A DNA stretch of 64,000 nt from Pseudomonas sediminis (GTDB lineage Bacteria > Pseudomonadota > Gammaproteobacteria > Pseudomonadales > Pseudomonadaceae): the NCBI RefSeq assembly GCF_039555755.1, contig NZ_CP154631.1, positions 1-64,000 of the forward strand, given 5' to 3'. A program made the position numbers and the translations under genes. Positions 47,872 to 61,300 of the stretch are shown piece after piece (position 1 is the stretch's first letter; the number at the start of each line of letters is the position of its first letter). The notes under the pieces were generated by a model that worked only from the letters and a program-made list of their open reading frames with translations, had not been told where the DNA came from and did no database searches.

Positions 47872-49266
47872 TCAAAAAAGCCGGTTGAGGCCGTCGAACG
47901 CGGCAACCCGATAGGCCTCGGCCATGGTCGGGTAGTTGAAGGTGGTGTTGATGAAGTACTTGATGCTGTTGGCTTCACCCTTCTGGTTCATGATTGCCTG
48001 GCCGATGTGGACGATCTCCGAGGCCTGATAGCCGAAGCAGTGCACGCCCAGCACTTCCAGGGTTTCACGATGGAAGAGGATCTTCAGCATGCCCACCGGT
48101 TCGACCGAGATCTGCGCACGGGCCATGCCTTTGAAGAAGGCCTTGCCCACTTCGTAAGGCACCTTGGCCTGAGTCAGTTCACGCTCGGTCTTACCGATCG
48201 AACTGATCTCCGGAATGGTGTAGATGCCGGTCGGCACATCATCGACGAAACGCCAGCTGCCGTTGTCGACGATGCTGCCGGCAGCCGAACGGCCCTGGTC
48301 GGCAGCGGCGCTGGCCAGGCTCGGCCAACCGATCACGTCACCGGCGGCGTAGATGTTGCTGACCTCGGTGCGGTAATGCTCGTCGACCTGGATCTGGCCA
48401 CGACTGTTGACCGCGATGCCGATGTTCTCCAGGCCCAGCTGGTCGGTATTACCGGTACGACCGTTACACCAGAGCAGCGCGTCGGCCTTGATCTTCTTGC
48501 CCGACTTCAGGTGCAGGATCACGCCGTTTTCCAGCCCCTCGATGCGCTCGTACTCTTCGTTGTGACGAATCAGCACATTGTTGTTGCGCAGGTGATAGCT
48601 CAAGGCATCGGAGATTTCCGAGTCGAGGAAGCTGAGCAGTTGATCGCGGTTGTCGATCAGGTCGACCAGCACACCCAGGCCGCTGAAGATCGAGGCGTAC
48701 TCACAGCCGATCACCCCGGCGCCGTAGATGATCAGGCGGCGCGGCGTGTGGCCGAGGCTGAGAATGGTGTCGCTATCGTAGATACGCGGGTGGCGGAAAT
48801 CGACATCGGCCGGGCGATAGGGGCGCGAGCCAGTGGCGATGACGATCTGCTTGGCCACCAGCTTTTCCACTACGCCATTGAGGCAGACCACTTCGATCGT
48901 CTGCTCGTCGGCGAAGCTGGCTGTGCCGAAATAGGTGTCGATGCGGTTGCGCGCGTAGTAGCCCGTGCGCGAGGTGACTTGCTTGGCGATCACCTTCTCG
49001 GCGCTTTTCAGCACATCAGGGAAGGAGAACCAGCGCGGCTCGCCAATCTGGCGAAACATCGGGTTGGTGTTGAACTGCATGATCTGCCGCACCGAGTGGC
49101 GCAGCGCCTTGGAGGGGATGGTGCCGAGGTGGGTACAGTTGCCACCGACCAGCGGACGGTTGTCCACCACCGCCACCTTGCGCCCGGCCTTGGCAGCGTT
49201 CATTGCCGCGCCCTCGCCCGCCGGGCCGGAGCCCAGCACCACCACATCGTAGTTGTAGACCGCCAT
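47872..49266 (-). CDS. sthA: SthA, soluble pyridine nucleotide transhydrogenase
   Basis: The 464 aa flavoprotein has the FAD loop [18 protein letters not shown] near residue 9 and [15 protein letters not shown] near residue 41. In dihydrolipoamide dehydrogenases this motif has two Cys (CxxxxC); here the second is Thr, the mark of SthA. A NAD loop [16 protein letters not shown] is near residue 178. It balances NADPH and NADH. It faces mgtC and lies upstream-side of the nqr cluster. Confidence 0.94.
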   Translation of the reverse strand: MAVYNYDVVVLGSGPAGEGAAMNAAKAGRKVAVVDNRPLVGGNCTHLGTIPSKALRHSVRQIMQFNTNPMFRQIGEPRWFSFPDVLKSAEKVIAKQVTSRTGYYARNRIDTYFGTASFADEQTIEVVCLNGVVEKLVAKQIVIATGSRPYRPADVDFRHPRIYDSDTILSLGHTPRRLIIYGAGVIGCEYASIFSGLGVLVDLIDNRDQLLSFLDSEISDALSYHLRNNNVLIRHNEEYERIEGLENGVILHLKSGKKIKADALLWCNGRTGNTDQLGLENIGIAVNSRGQIQVDEHYRTEVSNIYAAGDVIGWPSLASAAADQGRSAAGSIVDNGSWRFVDDVPTGIYTIPEISSIGKTERELTQAKVPYEVGKAFFKGMARAQISVEPVGMLKILFHRETLEVLGVHCFGYQASEIVHIGQAIMNQKGEANSIKYFINTTFNYPTMAEAYRVAAFDGLNRLF

Positions 49267-49362
49267 GTTTACTCCTTCAGATCAGGCCGGAGCGCTTGTG
49301 GCGCACCCTCGGCAGGGCCGGCAGTGGATTACATCTGCCGGCTATCAAAGCTACCAGCCGGC

Positions 49363-49593
49363 TTAGCGCTTGCTCGCGTCGTAAGCCAGGTCGGTGTTGG
49401 GCGCTTCGCTCTTGTCGCGATTGACCTCTTCGCACTTCTCACGGCTACCGCCACAGATCGAGCACTCTTTCTCGATACCGAGGTTGGCGATGCCACCGCA
49501 GGAACCGGCGATGGGTTTGCGCCCCATGATCACGCCGACGGCCATCATGCCGACGACCAGAACCATGGCCAGAAATACAACCAGAAAAGTCAT
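49363..49593 (-). CDS. nqrM: NqrM, Na+-NQR maturation factor
   Basis: The 76 aa protein has one N-terminal transmembrane helix and cysteines in GSCGGIANLG and CSICGG, then a further Cys in REKCEE. NqrM is needed to insert the iron centre between NqrD and NqrE. Its ATG overlaps the apbE stop by 4 nt, so it is the last gene of the nqr operon. Confidence 0.93.
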   Translation of the reverse strand: MTFLVVFLAMVLVVGMMAVGVIMGRKPIAGSCGGIANLGIEKECSICGGSREKCEEVNRDKSEAPNTDLAYDASKR

Positions 49594-50615
49594 TGCTCAT
49601 CTCCTGCAGCGAATAGCTGCTCGAATGCGGCCGTGCCCTGTGTGACGAAACCCTCGCCCTCACGCGTCACGAAAAACGCCGCGATAGCGTTGCGCTCGGC
49701 GAAGGCCATACCGGCGTCCGGTCCAAGCACCATCAATAGGGTAGACAAGCCATCGGCGCGCAAGGTCGATGGATCTGCCACCGTAACAGCTGCCAGTTTG
49801 TGATTGACCGGTTTTCCAGTCAGCGGATCGAGCGTATGCGAGTAGCGCTGGCCGTTCTCTTCGAAGTAATTGCGATAGTCCCCCGAGGTGGAGATACCGT
49901 AACCATCGAGCTGCAGGATGCGCTGAGCGACACGCTGATCATTGCGCGGCGCCTCCAGACCAATACGCCAGTGGCTGCCGTCAGGCTTGAAGCCAGCCGC
50001 CTTGAGCTCGCCGGTGGCCTCGACCAGGTAACTGGTAACGCCCAGCTCGCCCAGACGCGCGACGATCTGATCGACAGCGTAACCGGCAGCGATGCTGTTG
50101 AAGTCGACTTCCACGTCGACGTCCTTGCACAGCTGTTCGCCTTCGATGCTCAGATGCTGTTGGCCAACCCGCTTACGCACCTCAGCCAGACGCTCGGCAT
50201 CCGGCACGGCCTCGCCCTGCCCTTTGGGCCCGAAACCCCAGAGGTCGAGCAACGGCTCCAGCGTCAGGTCGAAGTAGCCCTGACTCTCCTCGTGCAGGCG
50301 ATTGCCGGCGCGCACGAGATCCAGCACGCCCTTGGGCATGGCCTGACAGGTACCAGCCGGCGCCTGGTTGAACTGCTCGATCAGCGAATCATCGCGATAG
50401 GTGGACATCTGCAGATCGATTTCGGCGAGGATTGCCTCGGTCGCGGCCTTGAGTTCGGCTTGCGGCGCGACACCTTCACTGCGGACGTATTTGATCGAAT
50501 AGGTGCTGCCCATGGTCGGGCCACCGAACTCTTCGATCCGTTCAGAATGCAAGCAGCCCGTTAGGGCTGCCGCCAGGGCGACAGCGATAACGGGCTGGAG
50601 TACAGCAGACCTCAT
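49590..50615 (-). CDS. apbE: ApbE, FMN transferase
   Basis: The 341 aa lipoprotein has a signal with lipobox LAAALTGC. It also has TMGSTYSIKY near residue 34, DFNSIAAGYAVD near 180 (the FAD/Mg2+ site) and YSHTLDPLTGKPV near 258. It attaches FMN to Thr residues of NqrB and NqrC using FAD. I start at the ATG at 50615 because the signal peptide starts there. It follows nqrF by 2 nt. Confidence 0.94.
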   Translation of the reverse strand: MRSAVLQPVIAVALAAALTGCLHSERIEEFGGPTMGSTYSIKYVRSEGVAPQAELKAATEAILAEIDLQMSTYRDDSLIEQFNQAPAGTCQAMPKGVLDLVRAGNRLHEESQGYFDLTLEPLLDLWGFGPKGQGEAVPDAERLAEVRKRVGQQHLSIEGEQLCKDVDVEVDFNSIAAGYAVDQIVARLGELGVTSYLVEATGELKAAGFKPDGSHWRIGLEAPRNDQRVAQRILQLDGYGISTSGDYRNYFEENGQRYSHTLDPLTGKPVNHKLAAVTVADPSTLRADGLSTLLMVLGPDAGMAFAERNAIAAFFVTREGEGFVTQGTAAFEQLFAAGDEQ

Positions 50616-50617
50616 GC

Positions 50618-51841
50618 TTAGCCGCCGAAGTCGTCGAGGAGGATGTTCTCCGGCTCGACACCCAGGTCGGTCAGCATCTTGATCACTGCGGCGTTCATCA
50701 TGGGTGGGCCACACATGTAGAACTCACAATCTTCCGGAGCCGGGTGGTCCTTCAGATAGTTCTCGTACAGCACGTTGTGGATGAAGCCCTTGAGGCCGGT
50801 CCAGTTGTCTTCAGGTTGCGGATCGGACAATGCCAGATGCCACTCGAAGTTCGGGTTCTCCGCGGCCAGCTGATCGTACTCTTCGTTGTAGAACGACTCA
50901 CGCATGGAGCGCGCGCCGTACCAGAAGCTGATCTTGCGCGTGGACTTCAGGCGCTTGAGCTGGTCGAAGATGTGCGAACGCATCGGCGCCATACCGGCAC
51001 CACCACCGATGAAGACCATCTCGGCATCGGTGTCCTTGGCGAAGAATTCACCGAACGGCCCGTACACGGTGATCTTGTCGCCCGGCTTAAGGCTGAACAC
51101 GTAGGACGACATCTTGCCCGGCGGCAGATCGTCCTTGCCGGGGGGCGGCGAGGCGATACGGATGTTGAACTTCACCAGACCGCGCTCTTCCGGGTAGTTG
51201 GCCATGGAATAGGCACGGATCACGGTCTCGTCGACCTTGGACACGTACTTCCACTGGTTGAACTTGTCCCAGTCGCCGCGGTACTCCTCCTGGATGTCGA
51301 AGTCCTTGTAGTTGACGGTGTGCGGCGGGCATTCCAGCTGCACATAACCACCGGCGCGGAAGTCGACGTTCTCGCCTTCCGGCAGCTTCAGCGTCAGCTC
51401 CTTGATGAAGGTTGCGACGTTGGGGTTGGACTCGACGGTGCATTCCCACTTCTTGACGCCGAAGACCTCTTCGGGGACTTCGATCTTCATGTCCTGCTTG
51501 ACCGGGGTCTGGCAGGAAAGACGCCAGCCCTCACGGGCCTCGCGCCGGGTGAAGTGCGACTCCTCGGTGGACAGCATCTCGCCGCCGCCGGACTCGACGA
51601 CGCACTTGCACTGCGCGCAGGTGCCGCCGCCGCCGCAGGCGGAGGACAGGAAGATGTTGTTGTCGGCCAGGGTCTGCAACAGCTTGCCGCCAGCCGGTAC
51701 CACGATGGTTTTTTCGCCGTTGATCTCGATGCTCACGTCACCGCTGGAAACCAGCTTGGCGCGCGCAGCAAGGATGATCAGCACCAGCGCGAGAACGATG
51801 GCGGTGAACATGCCGATGGCGAGGAAGATTTCGTAATTCAT
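50618..51841 (-). CDS. nqrF: NqrF, NADH-oxidising subunit of Na+-NQR
   Basis: The 407 aa subunit has an N-terminal membrane helix (residues 5-25), a 2Fe-2S ferredoxin domain ([12 protein letters not shown] near residue 70 and a later Cys near 111), the FAD motif RAYSMANYP near 210, and the NAD site [12 protein letters not shown] near 275. It takes electrons from NADH and passes them to the Na+-pumping core. It belongs to the nqrABCDEF operon. Confidence 0.96.
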   Translation of the reverse strand: MNYEIFLAIGMFTAIVLALVLIILAARAKLVSSGDVSIEINGEKTIVVPAGGKLLQTLADNNIFLSSACGGGGTCAQCKCVVESGGGEMLSTEESHFTRREAREGWRLSCQTPVKQDMKIEVPEEVFGVKKWECTVESNPNVATFIKELTLKLPEGENVDFRAGGYVQLECPPHTVNYKDFDIQEEYRGDWDKFNQWKYVSKVDETVIRAYSMANYPEERGLVKFNIRIASPPPGKDDLPPGKMSSYVFSLKPGDKITVYGPFGEFFAKDTDAEMVFIGGGAGMAPMRSHIFDQLKRLKSTRKISFWYGARSMRESFYNEEYDQLAAENPNFEWHLALSDPQPEDNWTGLKGFIHNVLYENYLKDHPAPEDCEFYMCGPPMMNAAVIKMLTDLGVEPENILLDDFGG

Positions 51842-51856
51842 CTGTTCATCCTTTCC

Positions 51857-52465
51857 TTACAGCTGCACGCCGGAGAAGGACATGAAGCCCAGCGACATGA
51901 GACCGATGGTGATGAAGGTGATGCCCAGACCCTGCAGGCCAGCCGGTACATCGCTGTACTTGAGCTTCTCGCGGATACCGGCCAGCGCGGCGATGGCCAG
52001 TGCCCAGGACACGCCCGCACCGACACCGTAGACGGTGCTCTCGGCCAGGTTGTAGTCACGCTCGACCATGAACAGCGAGCCACCCATGATGGCGCAGTTC
52101 ACGGTAATCAGCGGCAGGAACACGCCGAGGGCGTTGTACAGCGAGGGCACGTACTTATCCAGGGTCATTTCCAGGATCTGCACGATGGCCGCGATCACGC
52201 CGATGAAGGTCAGCAGACCGAGGAAGGACAGGTCCACCTCAGGCATGCCAGCCCAGGCCAAGGCACCATCCTTGAGGATGTTGGTATAGATCAGGTTGTT
52301 CACCGGCATGGTGATACCCAGCACCACGACCACGGCGATACCCAGGCCGATGGCGGTTTCCACCTTCTTGGAGATGGCGATGAAGGTACACATGCCGAGG
52401 AAGAACGCCAGCGCCATGTTCTCGACGAACACCGCACGGACGAACAGGCTGATGTAATGTTCCAT
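51857..52465 (-). CDS. nqrE: NqrE, Na+-NQR membrane subunit
   Basis: The 202 aa protein has six hydrophobic segments, opens with [20 protein letters not shown] and has a Cys in [13 protein letters not shown] near residue 26. With the Cys of NqrD this ligates the intramembrane iron centre. It overlaps nqrD by 1 nt. Confidence 0.96.
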   Translation of the reverse strand: MEHYISLFVRAVFVENMALAFFLGMCTFIAISKKVETAIGLGIAVVVVLGITMPVNNLIYTNILKDGALAWAGMPEVDLSFLGLLTFIGVIAAIVQILEMTLDKYVPSLYNALGVFLPLITVNCAIMGGSLFMVERDYNLAESTVYGVGAGVSWALAIAALAGIREKLKYSDVPAGLQGLGITFITIGLMSLGFMSFSGVQL

Positions 52466-53133
52466 TAATAGGCCTCCTTGCTGGATACCTGAGGCGCCAT
52501 CTTGTAAGCGTTGGCCTCGATCTGATCCTTCTTCCAGCTACGAATGGCCCAGATGAACAGACCGATCAGGAAGAACGCCGAAGGTGGCAGCAGCAGCATA
52601 CCGTTGGGCTGGTACCAACCACCGTCGTTGACCACCGACAGAATCTCGTAGCCCATCAGCTTGCCGGCGCCAAACAGTTCACGAATAACGCCCAGGGCAA
52701 TCAGCATGGCGCTGTAGCCCAGACCATTACCAATACCGTCGAAGAACGACAGCACAGGCGGGTTCTGCATGGCGAAGGCCTCGGCACGGCCCATCACGAT
52801 GCAGTTGGTGATGATCAGACCAACGAACACCGACAGCTGTTTGGACAGGCTGAAGGCATACGCCTTGAGCACCTGGTCCACCACGATTACCAGCGAGGCG
52901 ATGATCACCATCTGCACGATCATGCGGATCGAGCTCGGAATCTGACTGCGGATCATTGAGATGAACAGGTTGGAGAAACCGGTCACCAGCGTCAGCGCGG
53001 CGGACATCACCAGCGCGGTCTGCAGGTTCGAGGTCACCGCCAGCGCCGAGCAGATGCCCAGAATCTGCAGGCCGATTGGATTGTTGTTGAAGATCGGGTT
53101 GAGCAGGACTTCTTTAATAGTCGGCTGCGACAT
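52465..53133 (-). CDS. nqrD: NqrD, Na+-NQR membrane subunit
   Basis: The 222 aa protein has six hydrophobic segments, with [13 protein letters not shown] (Cys near residue 29) and [20 protein letters not shown] (Cys near 112), the iron ligands shared with NqrE. I start at the ATG at 53133 because GGAGG is 8 nt upstream. It is 2 nt from the nqrC stop. Confidence 0.95.
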   Translation of the reverse strand: MSQPTIKEVLLNPIFNNNPIGLQILGICSALAVTSNLQTALVMSAALTLVTGFSNLFISMIRSQIPSSIRMIVQMVIIASLVIVVDQVLKAYAFSLSKQLSVFVGLIITNCIVMGRAEAFAMQNPPVLSFFDGIGNGLGYSAMLIALGVIRELFGAGKLMGYEILSVVNDGGWYQPNGMLLLPPSAFFLIGLFIWAIRSWKKDQIEANAYKMAPQVSSKEAY

Positions 53134-53135
53134 GA

Positions 53136-53924
53136 TCAAGCCTCCCCTGCACGCAGGTTAGCGATAAACGGACCGAAGCCGTTCTGGCCGAGCCAGAACT
53201 TCAGCAGGTTGTCCACACCGACGCTAGTCAGAGTGGCGCCCGCCAGGCCATCGACCTGGTGGGTAGCGTTCGGGCTTTGCGGATCGACACCACCCTTGAC
53301 CACCTGTACGGCCAACTTGTCGTTGTCGTCGAACAGGGTCTTGCCCGGCCACTGACCCTTCCACTTCGGGTTGTCCACCTCGCCGCCAAGACCCGGGGTC
53401 TCGCCGTGCTGGTAGAAGCCCATGCCGACCACGGTATTGAGGTCGCCCTTGACGGCGATGAAACCGTGAAGGGTGGACCACAGACCATAGCCGCGAACCG
53501 GCAGGATCAGGGTTTCGACTTCACCATCCTTCTCCACCATGTAAACGGTGGTGTAACGCTCCTGGCGCTTGATCCCGGCAATATCCTCGCTGCCTTTCAG
53601 AGCCTCGGAGGTTTTCGGGTCCTTGGCAGCCTTGAGCGGGTCGAAGGTGATCGGATCGAACGCATCGGAGAACTTGCCGCTCTCCAGGTCCACCAGCTTG
53701 GCGGTGATGGTGCTGTCGAACACTTGCTTGACCTTGGCACTGGACATGCCGGCCTCACCCAGGCCGGCGATGGCCAGGATGCTGCGCTGCTTGTCCAGCA
53801 GACGGTTTTCTACCTGGGTCGGCTTCAGTGCGATGGCAGCGCCGGCGACGAACACCGAGCACACCAGACACACCAGCACGGCCACCGTCAGCGTGCGAAC
53901 GGTGGATTCTTTTTGACTAGACAT
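53136..53924 (-). CDS. nqrC: NqrC, covalent-FMN subunit of Na+-NQR
   Basis: The 262 aa protein has one N-terminal helix and a periplasmic FMN-binding domain, with the attachment motif [14 protein letters not shown] near residue 228 (FMN on Thr). ApbE, encoded in the same operon, adds this FMN. Its ATG overlaps the nqrB stop by 8 nt. Confidence 0.95.
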   Translation of the reverse strand: MSSQKESTVRTLTVAVLVCLVCSVFVAGAAIALKPTQVENRLLDKQRSILAIAGLGEAGMSSAKVKQVFDSTITAKLVDLESGKFSDAFDPITFDPLKAAKDPKTSEALKGSEDIAGIKRQERYTTVYMVEKDGEVETLILPVRGYGLWSTLHGFIAVKGDLNTVVGMGFYQHGETPGLGGEVDNPKWKGQWPGKTLFDDNDKLAVQVVKGGVDPQSPNATHQVDGLAGATLTSVGVDNLLKFWLGQNGFGPFIANLRAGEA

Positions 53925-55128
53925 TGCGTGCCAGCCTCCGCTTGATATTGGCCTGAACGACGAAGTGGTCGATCAGCGGTGCAAACAGGTTGGCGAACAG
54001 AATCGCCAGCATCATGCCCTCGGGGAAGGCCGGGTTGACCACACGAATCAGCACCACCATCACGCCGATCAGGGCGCCGAAGATCCACTTGCCGGTGTTG
54101 GTCATGGAGGCCGACACCGGGTCGGTGGCCATGAAGAACATGCCGAAGGCGAAACCGCCCACCACCAGATGCCAGTACCAGGGCATGGCGAACATCGGGT
54201 TGGTGTTGGAGCCGATCAGGTTGAGCAGCAGGCTCAGGCCGATCATGCCCAGCATCACGCCGGCGACGATGCGCCAGGAGGCGATCTTGGTGATCAGCAG
54301 AACCAGGCCGCCGATGGCAATGGCCAGGGTGCTGGTCTCGCCGATCGAACCGTGAATGGTGCCGATGAAGGCGTCCATCCAGGTGATGCCGTTGTTGATC
54401 ACGTTCTCGATACCGCCGGAAGCCGCCAGGCTCAGCGAAGTGGCGCCGGCGAAGCCGTCCACTGCAGTCCAGACCGCATCGCCCGACATCTGCGCCGGGT
54501 AGGCGAAGAACAGGAAGGCGCGGCCGGTCAGTGCCGGGTTGAGGAAGTTCTTGCCGGTACCACCGAACACTTCCTTGCCAATCACCACGCCGAAGCTGAT
54601 GCCCAGAGCCACCTGCCACAGCGGAATGCTCGGCGGCAGAATCAGGGCGAACAGCACGGAGGTGACGAAGAAGCCTTCGTTGACCTCATGCTTGCGGATC
54701 GAAGCGAACAGCACTTCCCAGAAGCCGCCGACGATGAAGGTCACCGCGTAGACAGGCAGGAAGTAGGCCGCGCCCTGGATGAAGTTGTCCCACAGGCTGT
54801 TCGGATCGAAACCGGCCAGCGAGCCGATCAGCGCGAAGCGCCAGCCTTCCTGGCTCGCCAGCAGCTCGGGGCTGTTGGCGAAAATAAGGTTGGCCTGATA
54901 GCCGGTGTTCCACATGCCGAAGAACATGGCCGGGAAGGTGCACAGCCACACGGTGATCATCATGCGCTTGAGGTCGATGCCATCACGCACGTGAGCGGTG
55001 GTCTTGGTCACACTGCCAGGACGATAGAAGAAGGTGTCGATGGCCTCGTAGAGGGCGTACCACTTCTCGTACTTGCCGCCCTTCTCGAAGTTGTGCTCGA
55101 TCTTGTCGAGGAATGCACGAATGCCCAC
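53917..55128 (-). CDS. nqrB: NqrB, quinone-binding and FMN subunit of Na+-NQR
   Basis: The 403 aa membrane protein has about ten helices and the covalent-FMN motif [15 protein letters not shown] near residue 225, plus [20 protein letters not shown] near residue 180. It is the main Na+ pathway and ubiquinone site in Vibrio NQR. The start is GTG with GGAGG upstream; it follows nqrA by 3 nt. Confidence 0.96.
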   Translation of the reverse strand: MGIRAFLDKIEHNFEKGGKYEKWYALYEAIDTFFYRPGSVTKTTAHVRDGIDLKRMMITVWLCTFPAMFFGMWNTGYQANLIFANSPELLASQEGWRFALIGSLAGFDPNSLWDNFIQGAAYFLPVYAVTFIVGGFWEVLFASIRKHEVNEGFFVTSVLFALILPPSIPLWQVALGISFGVVIGKEVFGGTGKNFLNPALTGRAFLFFAYPAQMSGDAVWTAVDGFAGATSLSLAASGGIENVINNGITWMDAFIGTIHGSIGETSTLAIAIGGLVLLITKIASWRIVAGVMLGMIGLSLLLNLIGSNTNPMFAMPWYWHLVVGGFAFGMFFMATDPVSASMTNTGKWIFGALIGVMVVLIRVVNPAFPEGMMLAILFANLFAPLIDHFVVQANIKRRLARNV

Positions 55129-55131
55129 GGA

Positions 55132-56733
<1,602 letters not shown>

Positions 56734-56763
56734 AAAAAACGGGAGCCGAAGCTCCCGTTTTTT
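56734..56763 (-). terminator. Terminator of the long GAPDH gene
   Basis: AAAAAACGGGAGC (56734-56746), loop CGAA, and GCTCCCGTTTTTT (56751-56763) form a perfect 13-bp stem flanked by T-tracts on both strands. It lies just past the GAPDH stop. Confidence 0.88.
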
Positions 56764-56776
56764 GCGACCTTGACGC

Positions 56777-58225
56777 TTAGCGCGGGAAGGCGGGCGGGTT
56801 GACCCCGGCCATATCTTCCATCACGCGCACCACCTGGCAGCTGTAACCGAACTCGTTGTCGTACCAGACGTACAGCACAACGCGGTTATCATTGGCGATG
56901 GTGGCTTCGGCATCCACCACGCCGGCATGGCGCGAACCGACGAAGTCGGTCGATACCACTTCCTGCGAGCTGACGAAGTCGATCTGCTTCTGCAGATCCG
57001 AGTGCATGGCCATCTGGCGCAGGTACTCGTTGATCTCTTCGCGAGTGGTGGCCTTCTCCAGGTTCAGATTGAGGATGGCCATGGACACGTTCGGCGTCGG
57101 CACACGAATGGCGTTGCCGGTCAGCTTGCCTTTCAGAACCGGCAGCGCCTTGGCTGCAGCGGTAGCAGCGCCGGTTTCGGTGATGACCATGTTCAGCGCG
57201 GCGCTACGACCACGACGACTGCCTTTGTGGAAGTTGTCGATCAGGTTCTGGTCGTTGGTATACGAGTGAACGGTCTCGACGTGACCGTTGACGATGCCGT
57301 ACTGATCATTGACCGCTTTGAGCACCGGCACGATGGCGTTGGTGGTGCAGGAAGCAGCGGAGATGATCTTGTCCTCAGCGGTGATTTCGCTGTGGTTGAT
57401 GCCGTGCACGATGTTCTTCAGCGCGCCCTTGCCAGGTGCGGTGAGAACGACGCGATCGACGCCCGGGCAGGCCAGGTGCTGACCCAGACCCTCGGCATCA
57501 CGCCATACACCGGTGTTGTCCACCAGCAGTGCGTTCTTGATGCCGTACTGGGTGTAGTCGACTTCCTTCGGGTCCTTGGCATAGATCACCTGGATCAGGT
57601 TGCCGTTGGCCGTCAGGGTGTTGTTCTCTTCATCGATGGTGATGGTGCCGTTGAACTTGCCGTGTACCGAGTCACGACGCAGCAGGCTGGCACGCTTGAC
57701 CAGATCGTTGCTGGCGCCTTTACGCACAACGATGGCACGCAGGCGCAGGCCGTCGCCACCACCGGTCTTCTCGATCAGGATGCGCGCCAGCAGGCGGCCG
57801 ATACGACCGAAGCCGTAGAGGACCACGTCGGTGCCTTCACGACCGGAACCGTTCTGCTTGCCGACCACCTCGGCCAGCTCGTCCTTGACGAACTGCTCGA
57901 CGCCGCGACCAGCGCCTTCGGCCTTGAACTTGGCAACCAGCTTGCCCAGGTCCACGGAAGCGGCGCCCAGCTTGAGCTCGCTCATGGCCTTGAGCATGGG
58001 GAAGGTGTCGTGCACCGACAGTTCAGCCTCATCGGCAAGGCGATGGCGAGCGAAACGGTGGGCCTTGAGGATGTCGATGACCGAACGGTTGATCAGGCCA
58101 CGGCCATAGATCGAGGTCACCACATTGTTGTTGCGATAGAGCTGACCAATCAGCGGAATCATCGCTTCCGCGAGGGCTTCACGATCGATCCATTCACCGA
58201 GACACTGGTCGGGCTTCTGAGTCAC
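56777..58225 (-). CDS. Long-type glyceraldehyde-3-phosphate dehydrogenase
   Basis: The 482 aa protein has an N-terminal extension of about 130 residues before the NAD loop [16 protein letters not shown], then the catalytic Cys in SAASCTTNAIVP near residue 286 and the C-terminal WYDNEFGYSCQ. This long form is conserved in Pseudomonas (PA3001-type) and is thought to serve gluconeogenesis; the extension has no known role to me. I start at the GTG at 58225, with GGAAGG 8 nt upstream. An ATG at 58243 is possible but has no such site. It is divergent from mfd. Confidence 0.9.
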   Translation of the reverse strand: MTQKPDQCLGEWIDREALAEAMIPLIGQLYRNNNVVTSIYGRGLINRSVIDILKAHRFARHRLADEAELSVHDTFPMLKAMSELKLGAASVDLGKLVAKFKAEGAGRGVEQFVKDELAEVVGKQNGSGREGTDVVLYGFGRIGRLLARILIEKTGGGDGLRLRAIVVRKGASNDLVKRASLLRRDSVHGKFNGTITIDEENNTLTANGNLIQVIYAKDPKEVDYTQYGIKNALLVDNTGVWRDAEGLGQHLACPGVDRVVLTAPGKGALKNIVHGINHSEITAEDKIISAASCTTNAIVPVLKAVNDQYGIVNGHVETVHSYTNDQNLIDNFHKGSRRGRSAALNMVITETGAATAAAKALPVLKGKLTGNAIRVPTPNVSMAILNLNLEKATTREEINEYLRQMAMHSDLQKQIDFVSSQEVVSTDFVGSRHAGVVDAEATIANDNRVVLYVWYDNEFGYSCQVVRVMEDMAGVNPPAFPR

Positions 58226-58267
58226 GGGCAGTACCTTCCACATGTAGGGGCTGAAAAAAGGGGCTAC

Positions 58268-58296
58268 ATTATGACGGCGCGCGCGGGCATGAGCAA
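58268..58296 (-). promoter_or_regulatory. Candidate promoter of the long GAPDH gene
   Basis: On the minus strand TTGCTC (58291-58296) and CATAAT (58268-58273) are 17 bp apart. Transcription would start about 35 nt before the GTG start. The -35 is a partial match. Confidence 0.5.
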
Positions 58297-58312
58297 TGCG
58301 CGCCTGTCGCGA

Positions 58313-58342
58313 CTGACATTGACCACCAAGCCCCGCTACAAT
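58313..58342 (+). promoter_or_regulatory. Candidate promoter of mfd
   Basis: CTGACA (58313-58318) and TACAAT (58337-58342) each match the consensus at five of six bases and are 18 bp apart. The leader would be about 25 nt. Confidence 0.5.
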
Positions 58343-58374
58343 TCCCGGCCTTTCGTCACGACCGTGAGCCGCCC

Positions 58375-61300
58375 GTGTCCGTACTGCGTCTTCCGTCTCT
58401 ACCGGCCAGCGCCGGCAAACAACAGTGGGGTAACCTGCCCGGCGCCGCGCTGTCTCTAACTATCGCCGAAGCGGCCAGCAATGCCGGCCGCTTCACACTG
58501 GTGCTTACCGAAGGCAGCCAGAGCGCCGAGCGGCTGCAGGAAGAACTGGCGTTCTTCGCCCCCGACCTGCCAGTGCTGCACTTTCCCGACTGGGAAACCC
58601 TGCCCTACGATGTCTTCTCGCCGCACCAGGACATCATCTCGCAACGCATCGCAGCACTCTATCGCCTGCCGCAGCTGAGCCGCGGCATCCTTGTAGTGCC
58701 GATCACCACTGCCCTACACCGCCTGGCACCGAAGCGTTTTCTGCTGGGTGGCAGCCTGGTGCTGGATGTCGGCCAGAAACTCGATGTGGAGCAGATGCGC
58801 GGCCGCTTGGAGGCCGCCGGCTACCGCTGCGTCGATACCGTTTACGAGCACGGCGAGTTCGCCGTGCGCGGCGCATTGATCGATCTGTTCCCGATGGGCA
58901 GTGACACGCCCTACCGCATCGACCTGTTCGACGACGAAATCGAAACCCTGCGCACCTTCGACCCCGAGACCCAGCGCTCGGTGGACAAGGTCGAGTCGAT
59001 CCGCCTGCTGCCGGCGCGTGAATTTCCGCTGGAAAAGAAAGCCGTCACCGATTTCCGCGGGCGCTTTCGCGAGCGCTTCGACGTGGATTTCCGTCGCTGC
59101 CCGATCTATCAGGACCTTTCCACCGGCATCACCCCAGCTGGCATCGAGTACTACCTGCCGCTGTTCTTCGAAGAGACGGACACCCTGTTCGACTACCTGC
59201 CGGGCGACACCCAGGTATTTTCCCTGCCCGGTATCGAAAAAGCCGCCGAGCAATTTTGGACAGATGCGCGTAGCCGCTATGAGGATCGCCGAGTCGATCC
59301 AGAGCGACCACTGCTACCGCCTGCCGACATCTTCCTGCCGGTGGAGGACTGTTTCGCCCGCCTGAAGAGCTGGCCGCGGGTGGTGGTCAATCAGGACGAT
59401 ATCGAGCCCGGCGTCGGCCAGACCCGTTTTGACGCACGCGCCCTGCCCGACCTGGCGATTCAGGCCAAGGCCGGCGAGCCGCTGGCGGCGTTGCGCCGCT
59501 TTATCGAAGAATATCCAGGCCGCGTGCTGTTCTGTGCCGAATCAGCCGGTCGCCGCGAAGTGCTGCTGGAACTGCTCGCCCGCCTCAAGCTCAAGCCCCG
59601 GGAAGTCGAGGGCTGGCCGGCCTTCGTCGCCAGCCCTGAACGCCTCAACATCTGCATCGCACCACTGGATGAGGGCCTGCTGCTCGACGACCTGGCACTG
59701 ATCGCCGAGAGCCCGCTGTTCGGCCAGCGCGTCATGCAGCGTCGCCGCCGCGAAAAAGGCCGAGAAGGCGGCGACAACGTGATCAAGAACCTCACCGAGC
59801 TGCGCGAAGGCGCGCCGGTGGTGCATATCGATCACGGCGTCGGCCGCTACCTGGGCCTGGTGACCATGGAGTTCGATGGCCAGGCCGCCGAATTCCTCGC
59901 CCTGCAGTATGCCGACGAAGCCAAGCTTTATGTCCCCGTGGCCAGCCTGCACCTGATCGCCCGCTACACCGGCAGTGACGATGCCCTGGCGCCGCTGCAT
60001 CGCCTCGGTTCGGAGGTCTGGCAGAAGGCCAAGCGCAAGGCGGCCGAGCAGGTGCGCGATGTTGCCGCCGAGCTGCTCGACATCTACGCCCGCCGCGCCG
60101 CTCGTGAAGGCTTCGCCTTCCAGGACCCGGCACTGGACTACGCCACCTTCAGCGCTGGTTTCCCCTTCGAGGAAACCCCGGACCAACAGGCCGCCATCGA
60201 TGCCGTGCGCGCCGACATGCTGGCTGGCAAGCCGATGGATCGCCTGGTCTGCGGCGACGTCGGCTTCGGCAAGACCGAGGTGGCCATGCGCGCCGCCTTC
60301 ATCGCCGTGCACAGCGGCAAGCAGGTCGCCGTGCTGGTGCCCACCACCCTGCTCGCCCAGCAGCACTACAACAGCTTCCGCGACCGCTTCGCCGACTGGC
60401 CGGTGAAGGTCGAGGTGATGAGCCGCTTCAAGAGCGCCAAGGAAGTCGGCGAGGCCGTGCAGCAACTGGCCGAAGGCAAGGTGGATATCGTCATCGGCAC
60501 GCACAAGCTGCTGCAGGATGACGTCAAGTTCCAAAACCTCGGCTTGGCCATCATCGACGAGGAACACCGCTTCGGCGTGCGCCAGAAGGAGCAGCTCAAG
60601 GCCCTGCGCAGCGAGGTGGATATTCTCACCCTGACCGCCACGCCTATCCCGCGCACCCTGAACATGGCCGTGGCCGGCATGCGCGACCTGTCGATCATCG
60701 CCACCCCACCGGCGCGGCGCCTGTCGGTGCGCACCTTCGTCATGGAAGCCAACAAGCCGACCATCAAGGAAGCACTGCTGCGCGAGCTACTACGGGGCGG
60801 CCAGGTGTACTACCTGCACAACGACGTGAAGACCATCGAGAAATGTGCTGCCGACCTGGCCGAACTGGTGCCCGAAGCACGTATCGGTATCGGCCATGGA
60901 CAGATGCGCGAACGCGATCTCGAACAAGTGATGAGCGACTTCTACCACAAGCGCTTCAACGTGCTGGTGGCCTCGACCATCATCGAGACCGGCATCGACG
61001 TACCCAGCGCCAACACCATCATCATCGACCGCGCCGACAAGTTCGGTCTGGCCCAGCTGCACCAGCTGCGTGGCCGTGTCGGCCGTAGCCACCACCAGGC
61101 CTACGCCTACCTGCTCACCCCGCCGCGCAAGCAGATGACCACAGACGCCGAGAAACGCCTGGAGGCCATCGCCAACGCCCAGGATCTCGGCGCGGGCTTC
61201 GTCCTGGCCACCCACGACCTGGAAATTCGCGGCGCCGGCGAACTGCTCGGCGACGGCCAGAGCGGACAGATTCAGGCCGTCGGTTTCACCTTGTACATGG